Assembly (NCBI GenBank): GCA_003550305.1
Contig: QKYT01000529.1
Span: 36,273-54,662, forward strand
Direction: 5' to 3'
DNA from: Glomus cerebriforme
Taxonomy: Eukaryota; Glomeromycota; Glomeromycetes; Glomerales; Glomeraceae
Length of the DNA: 18,390 nucleotides
Part shown: positions 9,161 through 18,390 of the stretch, one piece after another
How the letters are laid out: every line of letters begins with the position of its first letter
How positions within the stretch are numbered: the stretch's first letter is position 1
Translations under genes and position numbers: made by a program
Notes under the pieces: generated by a model
The model's input: only the letters and a program-made list of their open reading frames with translations
Told to the model about the DNA's origin: nothing
Databases searched by the model: none

Positions 9161-10771
9161 GCAAAGAATGCATTATTGAGCATTAAAAAATGCATAATGC
9201 AAAATAAAGATTTGTAATCAAATAAATCATTTTTTTCAGGGGTAAAAAAAAAAAAAATATGGTAGCAACGTGAGAATATGGAGAAAAACCATTAAAACAT
9301 TTACTTGACAAAAAAAAGAACGACTTCATAAGTTTCGTGTTAACACTTGAAAATGATATAGTGTCGTTTTCTTATTATTTTCTGGGATCATTATATTGAA
9401 CGGAACCACAAGTCATCTATTGTTAAAAAAGAATAGAAATCTCTTGAAGATTTTGATCAAAGCATTTTTCTCTACTTCAGAAAAGGTAACAACGTCTATA
9501 ATTTTTTAAAAAACATTTACGCGAGAAAGATCTTTATGTCAATTTAATTTGCACGCGCTTTTTGTAAACTTGACTTCAACTTTTTTGGGAAGGCCTGTAA
9601 TAATTATAACAGATTTATAATACTCCTTAAAAACAACACTATAACAGACGGAAATTATTGGATCTTTGTTAAGAAGGATTAAGGATCCTATGAAAAAAAT
9701 CATTTTAGAATTCTTAATTTGTTTGAGTAAAACAAGGTCTTGTTTTTTTTTCTTGTTTAAGATAGAATTATCTCTCATATCCAAAATAATCATATTGCTT
9801 ATTAGTTTTCAGAAATTGAGTGATGGGAGAGTGTATGTGTATGAATTGGAATTTATTTTCTAAATCGTTTTGCCACTTGATTTATCGAAAAACTAAACTG
9901 ATATGCATTATTATAATAAATTTTTTTTCTTAGAAATTTCGATTAAAATTTTTTAATCCAATCATAAGAAAGAATCTGCGTGATTTAATCACAGTAAAAT
10001 CAAATATTTTTTGATTGATTAAAATCTTAATTCTGTCCAAAATTTTTAATTTCGGCATTGCATTTCACAATATATGCAGCGAATGTATTTAGGTTATTTG
10101 AAATATGGTTGAGTTCAAGACATTTGATGTCCTAAACCTCACTATTACTCAAACAACGCATGCATCAATTCTGTATAAAACATTCAAAACTATATATAGA
10201 TTTACTATTTGAGCAGACTATTCAATATTATCCTTACAAAGATGAAAACAATGATATATTAATGTTGATGAGAAAATTACAAACATGAAATTTATAATAA
10301 CATAAACCTTTTTAAACCATCCATTCACAATATTTAAATCATTACTAACATGAATAATTAAACCAAATATTTTTACTTTTAATAAAAATAATTAAGTTTA
10401 GTAGAAGAAAATGAGAAAAAATAAATCAAAAAGTATAAATAGAATTTTAAATGCATATAACTGTAATATTGTCTAATAAATTAGTTAAAAATTAATAATA
10501 ATAAAATAAATAAAATTATTATTTATTTATAAAAGAAAAATCAATTAAATCGCTTACAATTGTAATGTTTTTAAATTGAATTTTTTAAAATATATATAAT
10601 ATATAATCATTTAGAAATTTAGTTTGCATTTTACTAATAATAATTTTAATTTTGTTTTTATTATTATAATTAAAAAAAAAAATACTTTATATAAATTTTT
10701 TAAAACATTAAATCTTATTAGATTCTATAAATTTTAATAAACAAATAGCCTTAGAAAATATATTTGCAAAA
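9161..10771. other. Intergenic stretch, no supportable gene
   Basis: It includes a perfect 10-bp palindrome GTGTTAACAC at 9337-9346 inside a weaker stem (AACGAC / GTCGTT), and a TGCATTAT...ATAATGCA stem near 9168-9204. Overlapping open frames at 9539-9793 (minus, 84 codons) and 9666-9863 (plus, 65 codons) lie on opposite strands and have no recognisable domain, so at most one could be real and I support neither. From about 10380 the sequence becomes very AT-rich. Confidence 0.45.
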
Positions 10772-10773
10772 TA

Positions 10774-10969
10774 CAGTAAAACCTCTTTATAATTACCAAG
10801 TTGGTTACATAGTAAAAAAATCCAAAAATATGACTATATAGGAGTTGTGACTATATAAAGGTTTTTTTATATAATCTTTATATAAGTTGGTTTTTTCAAA
10901 GGTGTGATTATATAGAGGAATTTTATATGATGTGACTATATAGGGTGTGACTATATAGAGGTCTGACTG
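10774..10969. mobile_element. 196-bp TA-flanked miniature transposon, copy 2 (pogo/mariner-like MITE)
   Basis: The left end reads CAGTAAAACCTCTTTATAAT and the complement of the right end reads CAGTCAGACCTCTATATAGT; 18 of the first 23 positions match. TA flanks both sides (10772-10773 and 10970-10971). The interior repeats GTGACTATATA(G) several times and has no coding capacity. The CAGT..ACCTC end with TA duplication resembles pogo/Fot1-type elements of the Tc1/mariner superfamily. It matches copy 1 at 4289-4484 without gaps. Confidence 0.85.
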
Positions 10970-10971
10970 TA

Positions 10972-11999
10972 TTATTACTACTAGTTATTTAATCATATTA
11001 TTATAAATATATATATATAATAATTATTATTAAATTTAGATTTTTTAAGGTTAATAGTTAAAAAATTGTAATTAGAAAAAGTATAAGATTTCAAAATATA
11101 TTTTTTTATATTTAAAATTTTCTTATTAAAAAAATTATTAGGTAATTTTAATAATTTTTTACTTTAAATAATTTTTGTCTTAATTTTTTTTTACAAATTA
11201 ATTATATTTATTGTATTAATATCCAATAGATAAATACTTCATATAAATTATGAATACATCCTTTATATAGAAAAATATAACTTATTATGTGAAATACCAG
11301 ATTTGTAAAGATAAAATATAATATCAATAGAATAACTCTTTTTGCTGATTCTTATATTCATTTCTTCCAAAAAGTTTGAGAAAAAAAGTTATATTTTTTG
11401 TTATTTTGCATTAAGAAAGTAGTCTTTTAGTTTTAAGAAAAGTGTTTTATATTGCTGGAGTTAACTAGAAAGCTTTAGAAAATATGAATAATAGTTTTCA
11501 GTTTACCAAATTTTTTTATAAGTCAGGTTTACGATAATTTTCAATTACCTATATCTTATTTCAAATTAATACTCAAAGGGCTGTTTAGTATTCTAAAGTA
11601 TCTTTTATAAATACAAGATAGAAGAGTAAGACTGTAATTACTTTTGATAAATTTAAAAAGTAACTTAGTATGAAGTTATTTTAGAAGTTTTTCATTTTTT
11701 GCAGAGTTGACACATAGCAGAAAGAGTTTTTTTTTAGTGTTTTAGTTTGGTATTATTCCCCTTTTAAAAAATTTAATAACCATTTTTAGTTAAAGAAAAG
11801 GTAGTAAAGTATTAATTTTTAAGGTATTGTGTAAGATTATAGTACTAAAATCTGAGTGATATATGATAATATGTCTTCAGCATATTAAGAGTTTTCTAGT
11901 TTCTGAAAACCTTTTATCGATTATTAATATATATCTTGAGCATGAATTTTTGTATCTTACTAGATATAAAATATAAAAATTAGACTAATACTGAAAAAT
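10972..11999. other. AT-rich stretch without a convincing gene
   Basis: The plus strand has noticeably more G than C from about 11400 on. One frame (starting 11343) can be read with Trp-like contexts at many stops, but stop density is no lower than expected for this base composition, and the minus strand gives equally suggestive pieces. It may be very old coding DNA, but I cannot support that. Confidence 0.4.
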
Positions 12000-12259
12000 T
12001 TGATCAATAGCTGATCATCTATTAATAATTAGTATTTCAATCTGAAAATATCCTTCATTCATTTATCTGTATTATGAATGGCAGATACTATGTTTAATCT
12101 AGATATTCTTAGATGATCTGCAGAAATCCTCAAATATCCTCAGATTTTATTCATCAGATAATAATACTAATGAATATCTGTATTTGTGAATAACAGATAT
12201 CCACATTATATATCTGAATAGTAGATAGACAGATTGCATTATTATTGATAATTAGTTTT
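12000..12259. repeat. Palindromic ATCTG/CAGAT-type low-complexity island
   Basis: Short stem-loops recur: ATATCTGT...ACAGATAT near 12173-12199, TATCTG...CAGATA near 12066-12086, and further ATCTG and CAGAT words throughout. The style is like the islands at 131-306 and 18010-18180 but the core word differs. Borders are approximate. Confidence 0.55.
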
Positions 12260-13027
12260 ATTATAATTATACTTTCTCTTGGTTATTTATTTTACAAATA
12301 GTAATTCTTTTTTTAGCTTTTTAAGGTAACATCATGAAGTGTTATTAGAAAATCAAAAAAAAAGTATATAAAAAGACAGTAAGTATAAGATTGAAAATGT
12401 TCAGACTAGATTTTAGGGTTAAGTATTCTGTAAGTGATTTCTTTTGCAATAGGTATATTAAAGATCAAGATTCTTAAAAAGGATCAGAACTTTATACTAT
12501 AGTATCAATCTCTTATAAGAGGTCATCTTGATTCAGTAAATAATAAAAACTTGGGCTATTAGGAATTGGCTTATTTTGAAAAAATACCACTAGGTATGTC
12601 TGTGATATAAGTTTTTGAACAAAAATTATAGACAAAACAGTATAAACAGTCAGCTTAATTCATCTGAAATATCTGCAGTGTTATTAGAAATTGGTTTAGT
12701 AAAGTATAGGAACAGAAGTAATGTAATTTTGTTTTTATATTTATATTTTAGTATTAGTTATTTTTAAATAGTCTTTTCTAATGCTGCTTTTATAAACTCA
12801 TAAATTTAGAACTATTCTAAATTAAACTAGTTTAAACTATAATTTAAATTAGTTTAAATTAATTCTAAATTATTTTGAAACTTCTAAACTATTTTTAAAA
12901 CTTCTCAAAAAGATCAAAATTAATATATAATAATAATAATAATTTATAATATAAAAATAATAAGATAAAATAAAAAAAAAAAAAATAATAAAATAATAAA
13001 ATAATAAATTTTAATATTTACGCTCTC
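12260..13027. other. AT-rich stretch with AAACTAGTTT-like palindromes, no gene seen
   Basis: Around 12820-12895 the words CTAAATTAAACTAGTTT and AATTTAAATTAGTTTAAATT form degenerate self-complementary repeats. A simple AATAAT / AAAATAAT run lies at 12926-13015. Minus-strand frames near 12300-12700 have runs of 38-48 codons without stops, which is not beyond chance over a window of this size. Confidence 0.4.
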
Positions 13028-13623
13028 AAGATCGATATCTTCTATATCTGTGACCCTGAGAACATGATCTACTTCTACTTCTTGATTATTCTCAAGAGCA
13101 TCATCTTCTTTCCCTTCTTAGTGATCTGAATCTATAGTAATATTCATACTGATGGCGGTCATTAATCACATTTTGTTTCCTGTATTTCTGCCTATATATA
13201 TCTTAAATCCAATAAATGATGTTAATTAATTTAAAACAAATTTAACAAATTTGATAAATAATTACCTATCACCAACCAAAATTTGTTATTTATCTTATTA
13301 AAGCATACTCTATTAAAGTTATTTAAGCTTTTAATAGAAAAGTCATTTTTATTACCATTCAATATTCTTAAGAAGTTTTCATAACCGCTCTTTAAAGTAT
13401 TTCATTTTGTGTGATACTGATTGGATGTTGTTACAAAACTGGTTATAGTAAACAATCAATTTGCTGTAAGAGCCCATGTATCATTATGGTTGTAATTTGC
13501 TAATCTCTCAAATTGCCAGTAGAGGTTACATCTTTTTCTAATCAATTGGATAATAGCATTTACCATCTATTAGAATACGAGCATTGGTAGTTGATGATAA
13601 GGTACTACTACTAATGCTGCTGC
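13028..13623 (-). pseudogene. Broken minus-strand gene, unrecognised; KWNTLKSGYEN-type block and acidic tail
   Basis: Reading down the minus strand: Ser/Thr-rich start (about 13622-13540, ending in NARILIDGKCYYPID), then after a frameshift QFERLANYNHNDTWALTAN, stop, TSFVTTSNQYHTK, stop, NTLKSGYENFLRILNGNKND, NFNRVCFNKINNKFW, then an intron, then QKYRKQNVINDRHQYEYYYR, and after another shift an acidic tail (EGKEDDALENNQEVEVDHVL). Two of the stops sit where Trp would be natural (AN*LF, TK*NTL). A W-x2-L-x2-GYEN helix followed by R-x-CF-x8-FW is the kind of pattern seen in trihelix or Myb/SANT-like DNA-binding proteins of transposons, but this is a weak inference. It lies on the same strand as, and about 540 bp downstream of, the hAT copy; whether they belonged to one element is unknown. 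Confidence 0.5.
13202..13265 (-). other. Candidate intron in the broken minus-strand gene (64 bp)
   Basis: On the minus strand the donor is GTAATT after FWLVI and the acceptor is TTGGATTTAAG. Joining in phase 1 gives FWLVI-DIYRQKYRKQNVIND, an uninterrupted frame of about 35 further codons. Confidence 0.5.
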
Positions 13624-14159
13624 TATTTTAAAAATATTTAATATATTTGGAAAATTGAAATTTAATTTGATTTTATCTTGAAGAAAGATCAGAAATATTA
13701 TGTATTTATATTTTCAAAAATATTAAATTTATTATTACTGTATATTATGATTGAAATATTAATAATATCACAATTAAATTATTTTATACATTTTTAAAAA
13801 TAACGAAGTTATTAATTTATGAACATAATATTCTATATTATTGCTATTGAAGGGATTTAATTAATATAATTAATTTAATTAACAAAGTTTTTATAAAAAT
13901 TTTTGGTATAATTAATGCAGTTTTAAAAAAAATTTTTGGTATAATTAAAGCAGTTTTAAAAAAAAAATATTGTATAATATGTAATAGTAACTGTACCTGC
14001 GTAATTATATATTAACTAGACTCTATCTAATCACAAATATTATGCCCTGCATAATTAATTACAATAATATATATTTTCTCAATAGCTAATAATGACATAT
14101 TATTTAGGCCATATGACATTAGAATTAATTTTTATTGGATGAAAAATTATTATTAACAA
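13624..14159. other. AT-rich spacer between two broken genes, with a 33-bp tandem repeat
   Basis: No coding sequence seen. The hAT copy should end in terminal inverted repeats with an 8-bp target duplication somewhere near here, but I could not identify them. Confidence 0.5.
13900..13965. repeat. 33-bp tandem repeat, two copies plus a partial third
   Basis: TTTTTGGTATAATTAATGCA plus a TTTTAAAA tail at 13900-13932 is repeated almost exactly at 13933-13965, with TATTGTATAAT following as a decayed third start. Confidence 0.75.
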
Positions 14160-15250
14160 TTATTTATTTATTTCCATATTTGCTGAAGCTAAAATTTTAT
14201 CTATTATCTCAAAATCTAATTCTTCATCAGACATTTCATCATCATCTAATGTATTGTTATACTTGACTTTAGGCTTTTCCATAAACATATAATTATTTAA
14301 ATTAATCATGTTATTACTAATAATAAATACATGAATTTTGTACAATAGAAGAATATCTAGAATACTATAATCTTCATCATCATGATTATCATTATCCTTC
14401 TTAGTATCATCATCATCAAAAAAATCACATTCCTTTATAAGCATTTTCAATTCCATTTTGCTAACATCTTTCTTTAAATAATTTAATTTATTTGATGAAT
14501 TCAAAAGCAAAAAAAGTTTAATTTTTGCAATCATTTTGATCATTAATAGACTAAGTCGTTGCCTCCTTTTTCTGTACCAAAAACCTAGCATTGAAAATAT
14601 CCTTTCATTTACTACACTAGAGTTATTGAAAATAATTTCAATGATAAACTTTTTAGGTAATCTTCAGAGTTATCAATCATATTCTATCATATTTTTAGTT
14701 TTATATATGATAATGTATTTTTGTTTGAGTAATACCCATCATTGCATTTAAAATTTGCCATTTGAACTACCATACGGATAACTTTATCATTGCTATAGTT
14801 CTTCTTTAACATAGACTAAAAGAGTTTTTCTATATAGGTTATTAAAGTATTCTATATTGATAACTTCAATTCTGCACCTAAATAAATGAAAGTTAATTTT
14901 TATTTCTTTTGTTTTAAAATCTTTACTTAAAGAATACTTATCACGATATGCTGAGTGTAAAAAATATGTAAGCATATATGAGAGAATATTAATAGAATTC
15001 CATCTATCATTCATAACCTTAATGCAGTGATTCTTAAAATTAAGAATATCATTTGGGATTCTATTAATTTTAATAACGAGTTTGATCAAACTTAAGAAAC
15101 TATCAGCCAAATTTATACCTGATTCCTCTAAATAGGTGACTGTATTTTTTAAGGATAATAATATAAAGGTTAAAAATGTGATGTCATAAAAAAAATCCCT
15201 TAATCCTAAAATTTTCTTGATAGTTTTATTTGTTAAAATATTGTTGTAAT

Positions 15251-15330
15251 CTTCATAAATTTATAAATTATTATTATAATTGTTAAATTAATTAATAATT
15301 AAATATTAATAAACAGATAATTATTCTAAC
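15251..15330 (-). other. Candidate intron in the hAT pseudogene after the RW block (80 bp)
   Basis: The minus-strand donor is AAG|GTTAGA after RLKKALEK and the acceptor is TTTATGAAG before YNNILTNKTIKKIL. The two sides are one base out of phase, so an indel has occurred or the border is off. Confidence 0.45.
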
Positions 15331-15538
15331 CTTCTCTAATGCTTTTTTTAACCTCACAATTCCATTTGTAGTTCCATATATCAACGTCCATCTGGTAGAT
15401 ATATACATACTAAGTCCTTTACTTTTAATTTTATATTTTTTTGCAATTTTATTTAAAACATGTTCCACTTTATGAGAAGTTTTAAAAAGCAAAAAATCAT
15501 ATTACAATTTTTTACAATCCTATTTGCAAAATCATGAC

Positions 15539-15624
15539 CTAACAATTTAAGATTTGGTTGGATTAGTTTTAGTTTTAATAAATATATAAATTATTGAAGA
15601 GTATACAGGTGAAAATTTATTTAC
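15539..15624 (-). other. Intron in the hAT pseudogene after the CxxH block (86 bp)
   Basis: On the minus strand the donor is GTAAAT after VNLITKI and the acceptor is AAATTGTTAG before HDFANRIVKN. The joined protein follows the hAT order, with a one-base shift just upstream of the donor. Confidence 0.55.
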
Positions 15625-15925
15625 TTATTATATCTTTGTGATTAAATTTACAAAATAGACTATGCAATGCATATTTATGATATGAGGATGCTTTTCTGAA
15701 ATACATTTTCATACGTTCATCATAAATAAAGCATTATTCATAACAATTGCCAAAACTTTTTTGAATTTATTGCTATTATAACTCACTCTATTTCTTCCTC
15801 AATGACTTTAGCTGTATAATTAACATCTGACAAATCTTTTAAACAATAAAGGAATTTTTTATTATTCATAATGATTATAAAATTGTAAATTGAGATATTA
15901 TTTAGGTTTGATCAGTCATTGAGAG

Positions 15926-15999
15926 CTAATTAAAATAAAAAAATATATTAAGCCATTATATTCATATAAAATTTTAAATATTTTAAGTAATTTTTATAC
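15926..15999 (-). other. Intron in the hAT pseudogene before the first catalytic block (74 bp)
   Basis: On the minus strand the donor is G|GTATAA and the acceptor is TTTTAATTAG. Phase-1 splicing joins KEKNLIL to ALND*SN through a GCT Ala codon, exactly the LTLALDGWT-like order expected in hAT proteins. Confidence 0.7.
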
Positions 16000-16475
16000 C
16001 TAAAATTAAATTTTTTTCTTTTTCAATATAATTTTTGATTTTTATTTAAATGCAAATAGATTTCTCACTTAGTAAATTTGTTGTGAGATATTCTTGTGAT
16101 GGGGGGGTTGTAATTTGGTTGCAGGATTTTTAGTATATTTATAAAATATAGATTTTTTATAATTCTGAATGATATGATATACATAACAAATGCTTTTAAT
16201 ATTGAACGATCAATTAGTGCAACTTATTCTTCAGACAATTTCTCATTTCCAAAGTCTAATTAACTTGCAATTTTTTTATAATACTATTTTTCTAGTAAGT
16301 GACACAGAATTTACATTTCGTATCATAATGATCAGAATGTTTTAAAGCATTATACTCAAAATAATTCTAAACTATATTTTTGGTCTTACCACCACCATAT
16401 TTTATTACTATAGTTTCTTCAGGATTATTATGTGGTAAAATAAAGGGTTCATCTGGAATACTTTCAAGTGAGATC

Positions 16476-16966
16476 AGCAAAATTAACATAATGGTAAAGT
16501 ACAAGTAATATATGTAAAGGGACGATAAAGTATAAAAAGAATAATAGAACATAAGTAAAAGAATTATGGAAAAATAAACTTTTTTTTGGTGAAGTGAAGT
16601 AAAAGGACTGTGGAAAAATAAAAAACTTTTACCATAATGTAGTTTGATTAATTTAAATAATTTATAAAATATAAAAATAGAGTTTTAATAGGGTTTTAAC
16701 TGGCTTTTCAAATGTCAATATTCTTCCAATACTACTTCCAAATTATATTTTTAAAAATCCAATAAATAAGATAAAACATATCCTATACTCTCTAAAGAAC
16801 TAAAAAAATTAAAAAATAAAAAAAATGTTAAAAATCCAAAATTTAAAAAAAATTACTTTTCTAAAGTTACTGTTTCAAATCCTTTATTCTTTATAAAAAG
16901 TTGTAAAAGATATAACTTTAAAAGACATAGAGTTTGTATAACTTTAAAAAAATATTTATTTATTTA
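16476..16966. other. AT-rich stretch upstream of the hAT copy, with an imperfect direct repeat
   Basis: AAGTAAAAGAATTATGGAAAAAT (16553 on) recurs as AAGTAAAAGGACTGTGGAAAAAT (16597 on), 44 bp apart. A promoter or terminal inverted repeat of the hAT element would be expected in this region, but none could be recognised. Confidence 0.45.
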
Positions 16967-16997
16967 CTAGTTTACTACCTATTGCTTTGCAACAGGT
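16967..16997 (-). mobile_element. Probable Helitron 3' terminus
   Basis: On the minus strand a hairpin ACCTGTTGC-AAA-GCAATAGGT (8 of 9 pairs) is followed six bases later by CTAG and then T. A short GC-containing hairpin a few bases before a CTRR end, inserted 5' of a T, is the hallmark of Helitron rolling-circle elements. The element body would lie at higher coordinates (about 16998 to 17200 or beyond). The 5' TC end was not located, and no Rep/helicase coding is present, so this would be a non-autonomous or truncated copy. Confidence 0.5.
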
Positions 16998-17450
16998 TTT
17001 AAATTTTACTTATAATTTTTAATTTTGACCAGAATTATATGTATGCACATTGATTTCCTTTTTTTAAAATTTTGTGTAACTTTATATTACCAATTTTCAT
17101 AGGAAATAAAATTGCCTTTTTTGGATTTTATGTAATATAATGTGATTAAGTTATATAACTTTAAAGCATTTATTTATAGTTAATCTAAATGTTAAGTTAT
17201 ACACACATAAAATAGTAGTTTAAATGTGACAGTTACACACAAAAATAATTATTATATTATAAATTTATTTAAATAACAGAACTGTATATTTATATGAAAA
17301 TTATTTTAATAATTAATGAGATTAATGAGATTTAGAATTTTTGAAAATATTGAGTTTTGAAAATAATTTTAGGAGATTTGAAAATAATTTAGGAGTTTTA
17401 AAAAAATTTAAAATTAATTTAAAATTAGAATGATTTTAATGCTCACTGGA
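16998..17450. other. AT-rich stretch, possible Helitron body, no gene seen
   Basis: It contains repeated AACTTTAAA(A) words and GAAAATAATTTTAGGAG / GAAAATAATTTAGGAG as a short direct repeat near 17357-17394. Otherwise nothing is visible on either strand. Confidence 0.4.
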
Positions 17451-17529
17451 AGTGAATTTTATCAGAGGTTAATTTAAAAAATAATTAACCAGAAAGTGAA
17501 TTTTTAAATAATTTATCAGAGGTTAATTT
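17451..17529. repeat. Direct repeat of AGTGAATTTT..ATCAGAGGTTAATTT with internal hairpin
   Basis: The first copy is 17451-17475 and the second 17495-17529, with a 10-bp insertion in the second. Between them GGTTAATT (17467-17474) pairs perfectly with AATTAACC (17483-17490). Confidence 0.65.
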
Positions 17530-17810
17530 CACCACATCATGTGATTTTTATTACATAATTTTATATTTATTAATTTATCAAAGAAATTTGGTAAATTTAG
17601 GATTTATTATAAAAATGCTTTTTTTTTATTTTGTTTAATAAATAGTTTAAAATAAAAAAAAGAAACAAATAATAAAAAAAAAAAGAAAAGTAAAAAATAT
17701 CTGTATTTGCAACCATTTATTAAATTACCAATAAAAATAACTAATGTAATTAAAATGATAGAAAAAATAAAGCTTGTGTTTAATTAGTAATATATCACTT
17801 ACTATATTAG
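17530..17810. other. AT-rich filler with purine run
   Basis: An A-rich purine stretch lies at about 17640-17700. No gene or structured element is visible here. Confidence 0.5.
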
Positions 17811-18010
17811 AGTTTAAATTATAATTGGAATTTAAATATCAGAGTTTAAATTTAAGTGTCAAAGTTTGAAATTATTTAAAGTCAGAATTCAGTCAGAGTT
17901 TGAAATGTTAGAGTTTGAAATTATTAAAGTCAGAGTTCACGTCAGAGTTTGAAACGTCAGAGTTTAAATTATTAAAAGTCAAAGTTCACGTTAAAGTTTG
18001 AAATATCAGA
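17811..18010. repeat. About 48-bp tandem repeat of GTCAGAGTT(T/C) units
   Basis: Units start at 17881 (48 bp), 17929 (49 bp) and 17978 (partial), with a degenerate unit before 17881. Each holds sub-repeats of GTCAGAGTTTGAAA and GTCAGAGTTCAC followed by ATTATTAAA. Confidence 0.75.
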
Positions 18011-18180
18011 CATCGGCAAATTTTTTAATCCACAAATCTGCACAGATCTGCAATATGATAATCCTGTACAGATCTTTGGACATATTATCAAACTTTGAAA
18101 AAAAAAATTTATGATTTCTGCGCAGATTATTTAAGTATTAAAAATCTGTGCAGAATTTTACAAAGCAAATCTTCAAAATA
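18010..18180. repeat. Palindromic ATCTGCACAGAT-type island
   Basis: AATCTGCACAGATCTGCA near 18034 recurs inverted as AAAATCTGTGCAGAATTTT near 18143, with CTGTACAGATCT and CTGCGCAGATT between. It is built from a short self-complementary word, like the islands at 131-306 and 12000-12259. Confidence 0.65.
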
Positions 18181-18390
18181 ACTTCATTTGTAAATTTTTA
18201 CTATATTTCTGTTTATTATCATTATANATTTACTTTTNAGTTGTATAATNTAATTTATGCTTTATTAATTTTATTAATTACAGTCAAATATATTTTACAA
18301 ATTAAAAACTAATTTACTTATTATTAAATACATAAAAAACTAAGTTCCTATTCTTTACATGTTGTTAATAGTTTGGACATAGTTCCAGTT
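18181..18390. other. AT-rich right edge with three N bases
   Basis: N bases occur at 18227, 18238 and 18250. No feature is seen up to the window end. Confidence 0.5.

Larger units (their letters stand above)
14160..16475 (-). pseudogene. Decayed hAT-superfamily transposase with BED zinc finger
   Basis: Reading down the minus strand: an N-terminal lead (PDEPFILPHNNPEE, about 16475), BED finger GGGKTKNIV*NYFEY...CKFC (about 16400-16290), then ALIDRSILKAFVM and LQPNYNPP (to about 16090), the first catalytic block LALND*SN with IYNFIIIMNNKKFLYCLKDL (about 15925-15790), second block AIVMNNALF, SEKHPHIINMHCIVYFVNLI, FKTSHKVEHVL, the RW motif TRWTLIY (about 15400), LADSFLSLIK (about 15100), and the dimerisation region NERIFSMLGFWYRKRRQRLSL (about 14630-14540) with an acidic C-terminus ending at 14160. 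In the hAT family (Hermes as model) the acids are D, D and E. Here both D positions read N, while the E in NERIFS remains. The CxxH motif reads HCIVY, and the BED finger shows only its first C-x2-C pair clearly. Stops and frameshifts are many. It would bind and move hAT elements if intact. The longest remaining open frame is the 143-codon C-terminal part. Confidence 0.9.

Noticed and set aside
9539..9863. Overlapping frames on both strands (84 and 65 codons)
   Set aside because: They share sequence in opposite directions, with no motif, no clear splice or promoter context, and ordinary length for AT-rich DNA.
10095..10170. tRNA-like fold around GACATTTGATGTC
   Set aside because: No B-box sequence and no acceptor stem pairing; only a small hairpin.
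11343..12020. Long plus-strand frame that could be read by replacing many stops with Trp
   Set aside because: Stop density is at or above that expected by chance for this composition, and the opposite strand gives equally tempting reads.
14536..14751. 71-codon plus-strand frame
   Set aside because: Antisense to the hAT dimerisation region.
14000..16700. Terminal inverted repeats and 8-bp duplication for the hAT element
   Set aside because: I looked on both sides of the pseudogene and found no convincing matching ends.

Overview
The window reads as AT-rich eukaryotic nuclear DNA (A+T very high by eye, many A or T runs, ten isolated N positions) from a transposon-dense, gene-poor region of a fungal genome. 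The best fit is an arbuscular mycorrhizal fungus (Glomeromycotina, probably Rhizophagus or a relative). This rests on three things: the style of the decayed transposase families, short 64-96 bp GT-AG introns inside them, and TA-flanked miniature elements. The assignment comes from remembered family style, not from a search. I find no intact protein-coding gene longer than about 150 codons, no tRNA, rRNA or CRISPR array, and no bacterial features.

Layout. Positions 1-1920 hold a broken minus-strand gene of a large multicopy family that I tentatively link to Plavaka/CMC-type transposases. It has two recognisable spliceosomal introns, many stops, and a palindromic TTTGA-type low-complexity island (about 131-306) sitting inside its conserved part. 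Positions 1921-2820 are AT-rich with a short 26-bp tandem repeat. Positions 2821-4190 are a broken plus-strand gene of unknown family. A 196-bp TA-flanked miniature transposon follows (4289-4484), then AT-rich repeats, a long T-rich tract inside a small inverted-repeat structure, and a 566-bp element with matching ends and TA flanks (5896-6461). Positions 6464-9550 look more like ordinary single-copy DNA. They include a compact cluster of CACGTG, TGACGTG and CCAAT motifs (7363-7438) and a GC-richer island with a 14-bp-stem hairpin (8735-9160). A second 196-bp miniature element, about 93% identical to the first, lies at 10774-10969. Positions 13028-13623 hold a broken minus-strand gene with an acidic tail. 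Positions 14160-16475 hold a nearly full-length broken hAT transposase (minus strand) with a BED finger, catalytic core, dimerisation domain and introns. A probable Helitron 3' end lies at 16967-16997 (minus). The right end carries 48-bp tandem repeats and a second palindromic ATCTGCACAGAT-type island.

How the parts relate. This is a layered transposon graveyard rather than a working system. The clearest shared theme is G:C to A:T decay. In the hAT copy, two catalytic Asp codons read as Asn and several expected Trp codons are TAG or TGA. The two miniature elements differ at 14 sites, 13 of them transitions. I did not find a convincing new biological system. The items most worth checking are the decay pattern, the miniature element family, the Helitron terminus, the motif cluster at 7363-7438 and the GC-richer hairpin island.
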